A stretch of DNA of 7,016 nt from contig JAKAZC010000144.1 of the NCBI GenBank assembly GCA_021826655.1, forward strand, positions 1 through 7,016. Direction: 5' to 3'. Of this stretch, positions 1 through 6,077 are shown in pieces (the first letter of the stretch is position 1; each line of letters begins with the position of its first letter). The position numbers and the translations under genes are program-made. Origin of the DNA: Actinomycetes bacterium (lineage in GTDB: Bacteria > Actinomycetota > Acidimicrobiia > Acidimicrobiales > RAAP-2). The notes beneath the pieces were generated by a model. That model worked only from the letters and a program-made list of their open reading frames with translations, was not told the origin of the DNA and did not search any database.

Positions 1-849
1 GTCACCCCGCTGCCACTGCTCGAGCGCCACGGAGCTGACGCCGTGCGCTACTGGGCGGCCAGTGGCCGGCCCGGCACCGACACCGCCGTGGACGAGGGGC
101 AGATGAAGGTCGGCCGGCGCCTGGCCGTGAAGGTGCTCAACGCCTCACGGTTCGCCCTCGGCCGCCTGGTGGATGCGGACGGCTCGGTGGTCGTCCCGCC
201 GATCGACGCGGCCGACGCGCCCATCGACCGGGCCATGCTCGGCCGACTGGCCGTCGTCGTCGACGAGGCGACCACGGCATTCGAGGCCTACGACTACGCC
301 CGGGCGCTCGAGCGCACCGAGGCGTTCTTCTGGGCCTTCTGCGACGACTACCTCGAGCTGGTGAAGACCCGTGCCTATGGCGAGTCCGATGGGGCCGGCG
401 AGCCGGACGCGGCCACCGTCTCGGCCCGGGCGGCACTCGCCGGGGCACTGTCGGTGCTGCTGCGGCTGCTGGCACCGGTGCTGCCGTTCGTGACCGAGGA
501 GGTGTGGTCGTGGTGGCAGGTGGGCTCCATCCACACCGCCGCCTGGCCCGCTGTGGAGGATCTGGGCGTCGAACCGTCCCCCGACGGCGGAGCGCCGGAG
601 ATCGACCCCGACGCCGACGCCGTGCTCGACGTGGCAGCCGGGGTCCTGGGCCTGGTGCGCAGGGCCAAGACCACGGCCAAGCGCTCCATGCGGGCACCGG
701 TGGCCCGGTTGACGGTGACCGACACGGCCGACCGGCTGGCGGCGCTGGCCGCGGCCGAGAGCGACGTCCGGGATGCGGGTGGGGTGGTGGAACTGACGAC
801 GGTGGTGGGCACCGCGGCCGATGTCGAGGTCGAGCTGGCCGACGGCTAG
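1..849 (+). CDS. valS: Valine--tRNA ligase, C-terminal part (5' partial)
   Basis: Cytoplasmic class I aminoacyl-tRNA synthetase that charges tRNA-Val with valine. The frame is open from base 1 with no start codon, so the gene begins upstream. The visible 282 residues open with VTPLPLLERHGADAVRYW, the segment that in ValRS directly follows the KMSKS loop, so the Rossmann catalytic and editing domains lie outside the window. Next come GTDTAVDEGQMKVGRRLA (about residues 25-42) and an NASRF helix, both characteristic of ValRS. The helical anticodon-binding domain follows, with FCDDYLELVK (about 113-122) and LLAPVLPFVTEEVW (about 157-170). The protein stops with TAG soon after a short alpha/beta-like tail. 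I see no long heptad coiled coil like the C-terminal arm of Thermus or E. coli ValRS, which fits the shorter actinobacterial type. It converges on the transporter operon and is functionally unrelated to it. Identity is secure; the full length is unknown. Confidence 0.96.
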   Translation, partial: VTPLPLLERHGADAVRYWAASGRPGTDTAVDEGQMKVGRRLAVKVLNASRFALGRLVDADGSVVVPPIDAADAPIDRAMLGRLAVVVDEATTAFEAYDYARALERTEAFFWAFCDDYLELVKTRAYGESDGAGEPDAATVSARAALAGALSVLLRLLAPVLPFVTEEVWSWWQVGSIHTAAWPAVEDLGVEPSPDGGAPEIDPDADAVLDVAAGVLGLVRRAKTTAKRSMRAPVARLTVTDTADRLAALAAAESDVRDAGGVVELTTVVGTAADVEVELADG

Positions 850-858
850 CTGGCGGAC

Positions 859-882
859 GGCCGACACGGCCCCCGGCGCCGG
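859..882. terminator. GC-rich inverted repeats between convergent valS and livF, possible bidirectional terminator
   Basis: The 56-bp spacer between the two convergent stop codons holds two close inverted repeats. GGCCG-ACA-CGGCC (859-871) is a perfect 5-bp stem with a 3-nt loop, and CCGGCGCCGG (873-882) is a perfect 10-bp palindrome. No T tract follows on either strand, so this is not a canonical intrinsic terminator. U-less GC hairpins have been proposed as terminators in high-GC actinobacteria, and the position between convergent genes fits. In such GC-rich DNA, short palindromes also arise by chance. Confidence 0.3.
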
Positions 883-905
883 CACCCCGCGACCGGCCCG
901 GAGTG

Positions 906-1652
906 CTACTGGGCCAGGTAGATGCTGAGGGCGGCGTCACCCATCTCGGCCGGCGTGCCCTGCTGCTCGATCCTCCCGTGGACCATGATCGCGGCGTGGT
1001 CGGCGACGGCGAGGGCGGTGGTGACGAACTGCTCGACCAGCACGATGGTCATCCCCTGACCGGCGAGCTTCGCCACCAGCTCGTAGAGTTCGGCGACGAT
1101 GAGGGGGGCGAGCCCCATGGACAGCTCGTCGAGGTACAGCACCCGTGGTCGGGTGACCAGTGCCCGCGAGATCGCCAGCATCTGCTGCTCGCCCCCGGAC
1201 ATCGTGCCCGCCAGCTGCCGGCGGCGCTCCTTCAGGACCGGGAACGTCTCGTAGGTCTGCTCCTCGACGTCCTTCACCGAGATCCCACCCCGGTAGGTCC
1301 AGATGCGCAGGTTCTCCCGGACCGTGAGATTCGGGAAGATGCCCCGCCCTTCGGGGACAGCGCAGATGCCGTCGCGGGCGAGCTTCTCGGACGGGACCCT
1401 GCCGATCGGGGTGTCGCCCACCAGGACCTCACCGGCGGTCGGCCGCATCCGACCGCTCAGCACCTTGAGGAGGGTGGACTTGCCGGCGCCGTTGGGGCCG
1501 AGGAGGGCGAAGACGCTGCCGGCCGGGACCTCGAGGTCGACGCCGTGCAACACCTCGATGCGTCCGTACGAGGCCCGGATCCCCCTCACGGTGACGCTGG
1601 GAGGGAGCACGGGGGTCGTGGTCCCGCCGGCGGTCGTGGTCCGGTCGCTCAT
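906..1652 (-). CDS. livF: Branched-chain amino acid-type ABC transporter ATP-binding protein, LivF subfamily
   Basis: Cytoplasmic ATPase subunit (248 aa, normal for LivF) that with LivG powers the importer encoded upstream. In order: Walker A GPNGAGKS (52-59); PEGRG (100-104), with Glu where most ABC ATPases have the Q-loop Gln, as is usual in LivF; signature MSGGEQQ (151-157); Walker B VLYLDE (171-176) with catalytic Glu176 kept; and VEQ (206-208), with Gln208 at the His-switch, again as in E. coli LivF. SMGLAP after Walker B is the LivF-type D-loop region. Leu177 replaces the Pro usual in LDEP. The first 15 or so residues are Thr/Pro-rich and disordered-looking. The ATG start overlaps the livG stop in an ATGA (1649-1652), and the only GGAG sits one base before ATG, so translational coupling to livG is likely. 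It is the last gene of the operon. Family assignment is firm; the substrate is not. Confidence 0.95.
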   Translation of the reverse strand: MSDRTTTAGGTTTPVLPPSVTVRGIRASYGRIEVLHGVDLEVPAGSVFALLGPNGAGKSTLLKVLSGRMRPTAGEVLVGDTPIGRVPSEKLARDGICAVPEGRGIFPNLTVRENLRIWTYRGGISVKDVEEQTYETFPVLKERRRQLAGTMSGGEQQMLAISRALVTRPRVLYLDELSMGLAPLIVAELYELVAKLAGQGMTIVLVEQFVTTALAVADHAAIMVHGRIEQQGTPAEMGDAALSIYLAQ

Positions 1653-2575
1653 GCTCCGGCCGACCCGTCGTCACCGTCGTCGGATCCGACACCGTCGGCG
1701 ACCGGTCCGCCGTCGGCGCCGGCGGAGGTACCGGTCCCGGTCTCCGCCACCGTCCCGAGGTATGCGGCCTGCACCTTCGGGTCCTTGCGGATCTCACCGG
1801 GGGTGCCGGCGGCGATGACGTCGCCGAAGTCGAGCACGTAGATGTAGTCGCAGATGCGCATCACCAGCTCCATGTCATGTTCCACCAGGAGCACCCCCAT
1901 GCCACCCTTGGCCAGTGTGGTGAGGAGTTCGCCGAGAGCCTGCGACTCGGCGTCGTCCAGCCCCGATCCGGGTTCGTCGAGCAGGAGGACCTTGGGTGCC
2001 ATGGCGAGGGCCCGCGCCAGCTCGACCATCCGGGCGAGGCCGGTGGGCATCGAACTGGCCTGCTCGGCGCCCAGCCCCCCCAGTCCGACGCCCTCCAGCA
2101 GCCGGTCGGACGTGGCCACGGCGATCGAACCCGGACCGGTCGGCTCGCCCTCGGGCACGCCGCCGACCGTGGCCACACCCTCCTTGACCCAGGGGAAGGC
2201 CCGTCGTACGTGGCGCCACTGCCACCACTTGACCGACGACTCGAGGCCGACCTGGACGTTCTCGCCGGCCGACAGGGTCCCGAACAACTCGAGCCGTTGG
2301 AAGGTCCGGGCCAGTCCGAGTCTGGCCCGCCGGTGGGGACGCATCCCGGTGATGTCGGTGTCGTACAGGTGGACGGTGCCTCGGTCGGGGGCCTGCAGTC
2401 CGCTGATCACGTTGAACAGCGTCGTCTTGCCCGCACCGTTCGGGCCGATGAGCCCGGTGACAGCACCCGCCCTCACGCGGAGGTTGGCGTCGCCCAGCGC
2501 GGCCACACCGCCGAAGCGCACACCGACCCCCTCGACGGTGAGGACGTCGGTATCGGTCGACTCAGCCCGCGGCAC
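1649..2575 (-). CDS. livG: Branched-chain amino acid-type ABC transporter ATP-binding protein, LivG subfamily
   Basis: Cytoplasmic ATPase partner of LivF (308 aa from the chosen start). Visible in order: FGGVAAL near the N terminus, typical of LivG; Walker A GPNGAGKT (44-51); Q-loop ARTFQ with Gln93; a divergent signature MPTGLARMVELARAL (176-190) in place of the usual SYGQQR-type motif; Walker B VLLLDEP (196-202); D-loop region SGLDD; and VEHD with the switch His233. The start is GTG 2575, with GAGGG (2581-2585) 5 nt upstream, overlapping the permease stop by 14 bp. An in-frame GTG at 2614 would add 13 residues and enlarge the overlap to 53 bp, but it has no well-spaced ribosome site. After the normal LivG end (AAYLG) comes an extra tail of about 33 residues rich in Gly, Ala, Asp, Ser and Thr. 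LivG proteins are commonly about 250-260 aa, so the length excess is this tail plus an insert of about 25-30 residues before the signature. Confidence 0.94.
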   Translation of the reverse strand: MPRAESTDTDVLTVEGVGVRFGGVAALGDANLRVRAGAVTGLIGPNGAGKTTLFNVISGLQAPDRGTVHLYDTDITGMRPHRRARLGLARTFQRLELFGTLSAGENVQVGLESSVKWWQWRHVRRAFPWVKEGVATVGGVPEGEPTGPGSIAVATSDRLLEGVGLGGLGAEQASSMPTGLARMVELARALAMAPKVLLLDEPGSGLDDAESQALGELLTTLAKGGMGVLLVEHDMELVMRICDYIYVLDFGDVIAAGTPGEIRKDPKVQAAYLGTVAETGTGTSAGADGGPVADGVGSDDGDDGSAGA

Positions 2576-4502
2576 TGAGGCCCTCGCTTCCGGTCGCCGT
2601 CCCGCCGAACGCACCGGCGGGAACCGCCTCCGTACCGCCAGTCGACGTCTTGACCCAGGGCAGTCGCACGTGGAGCGCCTCGATGCCGAGGATTCCGTTC
2701 GCCGCCCGTCCGATGAGGATCACGCCCATGCCGGCGAAGATGCCGACACTGCTGGGCCAGAGCTGGTTGAGCGCCACGTAGGTGAGGGCGGCCAGGAACG
2801 CGCCGGACACGGTCCGGATGCTCCAGATGGTGACGAACAGCACGAAGATGATGCCGGGGAAGATGTCGAAGTCGGTGGTCCCGACGATCTGCTGGACCGT
2901 GCCGTAGAGCGCGCCGGCCAGCCCGGCCATGGCCGCGGCGATTGCGAACACGGCAACTTTGGTGAAGCCGATGTTGAGCCCCACCGTGGCGTAGGCGGCG
3001 GGCGAATCGTTGACCGCGACCAGTCGACGCCCGAACAGGCTGCGTCGGATGGCGAGGACCAGCAGCGCCGACAGGACGAAGAACACGGTCACCATCAGGA
3101 ACTCGGCCCGGTCGCTGCCGAGGGACAGTCCGGGCAGCACGATCCGACCGATGGACAAGCCACCGGAGCCGTAGATCCGGCCGTCGGCGAAGAAGCCGGT
3201 GGCCACCGCATCGGCGAAGGCGAACGTGGCGAGCGCCAGATAGAGGTCGGACAACCGGATGGTCGGCAGGGCGATCAGCGCGCCGACGCCGGCACAGATG
3301 GCGGTGGCCGCCACCAGTCCGAGCAGGGATCCGCCGCCCGCCACCTTGCCCATCACGAAGGCACCGATGCCCATGAACGAGAACTGGCACAGCGACACCT
3401 GGCCGGAGTAGCCGGTGAGAAGCACCAGCGACAGCGCCACGATCCCGAGTGTCATCACCATGCCGCCCAGGGTCAGGAGCGTGGTTCCCTTGATGTTGGT
3501 GCCGGCGAAGGCGAAGGCGACGACCACGGCCAGGGCCAGGAAGGCCCCAGCGGTGATCAGCGACTCGCGACCACCCGCCACCCGGGGGGCCCGCATCGAG
3601 GTCAGGCGGCCGACGGCCCGCAACCGCACCGAGGGAAGCGTCACCAGGGCGATGAACAGGAAGACCATGGGGAGGGCACTGGTCACGTCGGTCTGGAGGG
3701 CGGACGACAAGTGGGGCTCGACGTAGTTGAGGATGTAATTCTCGGCCAGGCCGATGGCGATGGCTGCGGCGAAGGTCAGCGGGATGTTCTTGAGCCGGCC
3801 GACGATGGCCGCCGCGTACCCGCTCACCACCAGCAGGGTCATGGCCTCGATACTGATGCCGGTGGTCTGGGTCGGGGCGAGGAGCACGCCGGACAGGGCG
3901 GCCATCATGAAGCCGAGGATCCAGCCGTACTGGCTCATCCGGTTGGGGGACACCCCGGCCATCCCGAGCAGCTCCGGGTCATCCACCACGGCACGCAGGG
4001 CGTAGCCGGCGCGGGTGCTGTAGAAGAGCGCCCGCAACCCGATGGCGACGGCAGCGGCAACGGCGATGATGAGCACGTACTGGTACTGGATGTTGATTCC
4101 TACGAACCGGAACTGGCCGCCGATGATCGGCTCGACGGTCCGCTGGGTGGTGGGCGACCAGACGATGGTGGCCGTACCGGTGAGGATCACCATGAGCCCC
4201 AGCGTGACCATGACCGGCCGCTCGGCCGACGCGCCGTGCAGACGGCGCATCAGCACCCGCTCGACGAATGCCCCGGCGATCGACGCGCCGACGATCAGGA
4301 TGATCACCAGGGCGGCAAGGACCGGCACGTGATGGGCCGACACGAGCTCCCAGTACCCGAAGGCGGCGATCATCCCGACCGCACCCTGGGCGAAGTTGAA
4401 CACCCCCGAGGTGGTGTACGTGACCACCAGACCGGTGGCGGCGATCGCGTAGCCGGCACCGAGCATGATCCCGAACACCGTGAATTGGAGAAAGTTGCTC
4501 AT
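2562..4502 (-). CDS. Fused LivH-LivM permease of a branched-chain amino acid-type ABC importer
   Basis: Integral membrane channel of the importer, 646 aa, about twice the length of a single Liv permease. The N-terminal half (about 1-295) is LivH-like, with GVFNFAQGAVGMIAAF (33-48), matching the FNFAHG-type LivH motif, and YALRAVVDDPELLGMAGV (167-184), the LivH cytoplasmic loop thought to contact the ATPases. A basic linker (about 295-313) leads to a LivM-like half (about 314-615), with LLTGYSGQVSLCQFSFMGIG (361-380) and AVNDSPAAYATVGLN (496-510), the equivalent LivM loop. By eye each half has about 8-10 hydrophobic segments. The last 25 or so residues are a Gly/Ala/Thr-rich tail. The ATG at 4502 has a very strong AAGGAGGTGGA ribosome site. 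The gene follows the binding protein by 66 bp and overlaps livG by 14 bp. No stop or frame change is visible at the junction, so the fusion looks genuine. The substrate is inferred only from family. Confidence 0.94.
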   Translation of the reverse strand: MSNFLQFTVFGIMLGAGYAIAATGLVVTYTTSGVFNFAQGAVGMIAAFGYWELVSAHHVPVLAALVIILIVGASIAGAFVERVLMRRLHGASAERPVMVTLGLMVILTGTATIVWSPTTQRTVEPIIGGQFRFVGINIQYQYVLIIAVAAAVAIGLRALFYSTRAGYALRAVVDDPELLGMAGVSPNRMSQYGWILGFMMAALSGVLLAPTQTTGISIEAMTLLVVSGYAAAIVGRLKNIPLTFAAAIAIGLAENYILNYVEPHLSSALQTDVTSALPMVFLFIALVTLPSVRLRAVGRLTSMRAPRVAGGRESLITAGAFLALAVVVAFAFAGTNIKGTTLLTLGGMVMTLGIVALSLVLLTGYSGQVSLCQFSFMGIGAFVMGKVAGGGSLLGLVAATAICAGVGALIALPTIRLSDLYLALATFAFADAVATGFFADGRIYGSGGLSIGRIVLPGLSLGSDRAEFLMVTVFFVLSALLVLAIRRSLFGRRLVAVNDSPAAYATVGLNIGFTKVAVFAIAAAMAGLAGALYGTVQQIVGTTDFDIFPGIIFVLFVTIWSIRTVSGAFLAALTYVALNQLWPSSVGIFAGMGVILIGRAANGILGIEALHVRLPWVKTSTGGTEAVPAGAFGGTATGSEGLSAAG

Positions 4503-4513
4503 TCCACCTCCTT
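4503..4513 (-). promoter_or_regulatory. Very strong ribosome binding site of the fused permease gene
   Basis: Read on the minus strand, AAGGAGGTGGA abuts the ATG at 4502. AAGGAGGTG is a full complement of the 16S rRNA 3' end, with 4 nt between AGGAGG and the start. It is the best ribosome site in the window and fixes the permease start. It suggests that translation re-initiates independently after the 66-bp gap downstream of the binding-protein gene. Confidence 0.85.
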
Positions 4514-4568
4514 CATCCTCATCAGGATCCCCCCCGGGACCATCTCCTTGTTCCTAGTAGCCGGCCGG

Positions 4569-5894
4569 TCAGGTGCCGGGCTTGACGATGTACGACCCGT
4601 CGCACCGGAATCCGTGGGTGCTGCCGGTGGTCGGAGGATTATCCGGCGAGCGCACGAACTGTCCGTTCGTCACGGTGGCGATCAGGTAGCAGTTCGGTGG
4701 CGTCTTGGTCGCCGGATCGGACGGCGCGCTGAAGCCGTCACCGTTGAAGGACGTGATCTTGGACAGCGCCTGGAGCAGCGAGCCCCGACTGGGGTCCGAG
4801 CCGGCGTTCTTCAGGCCCTGGACGAAAAGGTTGGCCGACAGCCAGCCGTAGGCCGTGAAGAGGTCCGGGCTGAACCCGGGCGAGGCCACCTGGACCCAGT
4901 GGAGGAACGTCCCGACGGCCGGCACCGCCGACTGGTCCGTGCCCAGGTAGAGGGCGAGGTTCTGCTGCAGGTAGGCACCGTTCACGTTGGCCGCACCGCC
5001 CGACTGGGCGATCAGCTGGTTGGAGTAGGTGGCCGCGCCGAGCAGCACCTGGGGGTGGTAGTTCTGCTGCTGCAGTGCCTTGAGCACCGACGAGGCGTAG
5101 TTGGACGGCATCTGGTCCATGAAGATGATCTTCACCCCGGCGTTCCGCATGGCGATGACCTGCTGGGTGAAGTCGGTCTGCGTCGTGGCGTAGGTCTGCT
5201 CGGACACGAACGTGAATCCGGCCCGCTCGGCGACGTACTTCTCGCCCGCCCAGGTCTGCGCGGCTGACGGCGAGTCGGCCAGGAAGGCGCCCGCATGGCT
5301 CGCGTCCGCCGCGAATTTGTTGTGATAGTACGTCATCGGCCCCGAGGCCCAGCCATCGGCCAGCGGGATCGGGCTGTAGACGTTGGGAAGTTTGTTGGTG
5401 GCGTTGTCCAGGACCTGGGACACGTCGGGGAACCCCGGGTTCTGGGCGAGGACGGAGCCACCGAAGCTGTCCTCGAGCGAGAAGTTGCCCACCATGGCGA
5501 AGTCGGTCTGGAGGGCGTTCTGGGTGGCCTGCTTGTTTCCGGCCCCGGTGAAGCCGTCATCCGCGGTGTCGAGGGCGATCTTGCGGCCGTTCACGCCACC
5601 GGTCGAGTTGATGTAGTCCACGTAGGCCTGCGTCCCCACCTGGGCACCCTTGAAGAGACCGAGGGAGAGGGTGGACACGTTCGCCACCTTGACGGACGAC
5701 GCGGAAACGCCGGTGTGGTCGCTGAACGCACTCTGCGGGATCGACCGGGAACCACCCCCCGACGTCGTGGACGAACCCGAGGAAGTCGTGGTCGTCGAGG
5801 ACGAGCTGGTCGAGCTGCAGGCCGCGGCCACCAGTCCCGTCGCGACGACCAGTCCCAGCGCGACCGACCGACTCTTCCGTGTTACTGAACGCAA
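4569..5894 (-). CDS. ABC transporter substrate-binding lipoprotein (type I periplasmic binding fold, LivJ/LivK-like)
   Basis: Secreted, membrane-anchored receptor that captures the ligand and delivers it to the LivHM permease; 441 aa from the chosen start. The start is TTG 5894, preceded by AAGGGGG (5899-5905) 4 nt upstream, and it gives a compact lipoprotein signal: basic RKSR (6-9), a hydrophobic stretch (10-25) and Cys26 in VAAAC. Ala at -3 is a weaker lipobox than Leu/Val. A Ser/Thr/Gly-rich linker (27-48) tethers the domain. INSTGGVNGRKI (95-106) is a hallmark of the Peripla_BP_6 family, followed by DTADD. Two Cys near the end (402 and 431) could form a disulfide. A GTG at 5927 would add 11 residues but lacks a good ribosome site. 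It is the first gene of the operon, 66 bp ahead of the permease. The ligand is unknown: hydrophobic amino acids by default, but amides, urea or aromatic acids are possible. Confidence 0.93.
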   Translation of the reverse strand: MRSVTRKSRSVALGLVVATGLVAAACSSTSSSSTTTTSSGSSTTSGGGSRSIPQSAFSDHTGVSASSVKVANVSTLSLGLFKGAQVGTQAYVDYINSTGGVNGRKIALDTADDGFTGAGNKQATQNALQTDFAMVGNFSLEDSFGGSVLAQNPGFPDVSQVLDNATNKLPNVYSPIPLADGWASGPMTYYHNKFAADASHAGAFLADSPSAAQTWAGEKYVAERAGFTFVSEQTYATTQTDFTQQVIAMRNAGVKIIFMDQMPSNYASSVLKALQQQNYHPQVLLGAATYSNQLIAQSGGAANVNGAYLQQNLALYLGTDQSAVPAVGTFLHWVQVASPGFSPDLFTAYGWLSANLFVQGLKNAGSDPSRGSLLQALSKITSFNGDGFSAPSDPATKTPPNCYLIATVTNGQFVRSPDNPPTTGSTHGFRCDGSYIVKPGT

Positions 5895-5905
5895 GGTTCC
5901 CCCTT
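5895..5905 (-). promoter_or_regulatory. Ribosome binding site selecting the TTG start of the binding lipoprotein
   Basis: On the minus strand AAGGGGGAACC precedes TTG 5894, with 4 nt after the G run. It differs from the AAGGAGG consensus at one position. It supports TTG over the in-frame GTG at 5927 and places the basic n-region right after the initiator Met, as expected for a lipoprotein signal. Confidence 0.6.
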
Positions 5906-5960
5906 GGACTTGACTGCCCGTGTGCACCCCCGTCGTAGGACCCGGCGGGACGAATATGTG

Positions 5961-5991
5961 ACTCTACGTCAGAAACTCCGTCGTGTGTCCA
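5961..5991 (-). promoter_or_regulatory. Candidate promoter of the transporter operon
   Basis: In the spacer upstream of the lipoprotein gene, the minus strand reads TGGACA (5986-5991), 19 nt, then TAGAGT (5961-5966). The first matches the -35 consensus at 5 of 6 positions. The second fits the TAnnnT -10 pattern common in actinobacteria. The 19-nt spacing is longer than ideal. CATATT (5953-5958) is an alternative -10 without a good -35. A TGAC-N5-GTCA inverted repeat (5959-5971) overlaps the -10 and could be an operator half-site pair. The location is right, but the motif evidence is weak. Confidence 0.3.
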
Positions 5992-6077
5992 GACCGCACG
6001 TCGGATTCCAGCGGATCCCGAGAGGTGGGCTCGCCGTTTCCCACAGCAGGCTGCCACGTCCGAGGCGTCCGGTCCCG

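Noticed and set aside
137..940. Minus-strand open frames opposite valS (246-267 codons).
   Set aside because: They are Arg/Pro/His-rich translations antisense to well-conserved ValRS motifs. No ribosome site or domain is visible.
504..1841. Plus-strand open frame of 445 codons spanning the end of valS, the spacer and the reverse strand of livF.
   Set aside because: It overlaps valS in another frame and livF in antisense. The product is Gly/Arg/Pro-rich with no motif, and both true genes have strong family matches.
4515..4528. ATCCT-N4-AGGAT hairpin just upstream of the permease ribosome site, considered as a translational switch or attenuator.
   Set aside because: It is only 5 bp, does not include the AAGGAGGTG site, and shows no competing structure or riboswitch-like fold.
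1854..5267. Very long plus-strand open frame (1137 codons) running antisense to livG, the fused permease and the binding lipoprotein.
   Set aside because: It lies opposite three genes with clear family motifs. Its translation is rich in His, Asp, Gln, Gly and Arg, as expected from the complement of hydrophobic membrane codons in GC-rich DNA. It has no recognisable domain, and it crosses gene boundaries. It is a codon-bias shadow.
6001..6060. Possible esterase terminator: GTGGG...CCCAC (10-nt loop) and CAGC-AG-GCTG repeats.
   Set aside because: The stems are only 4-5 bp, the loops are poor and there is no T tract, so they cannot be told from chance in this GC-rich spacer.
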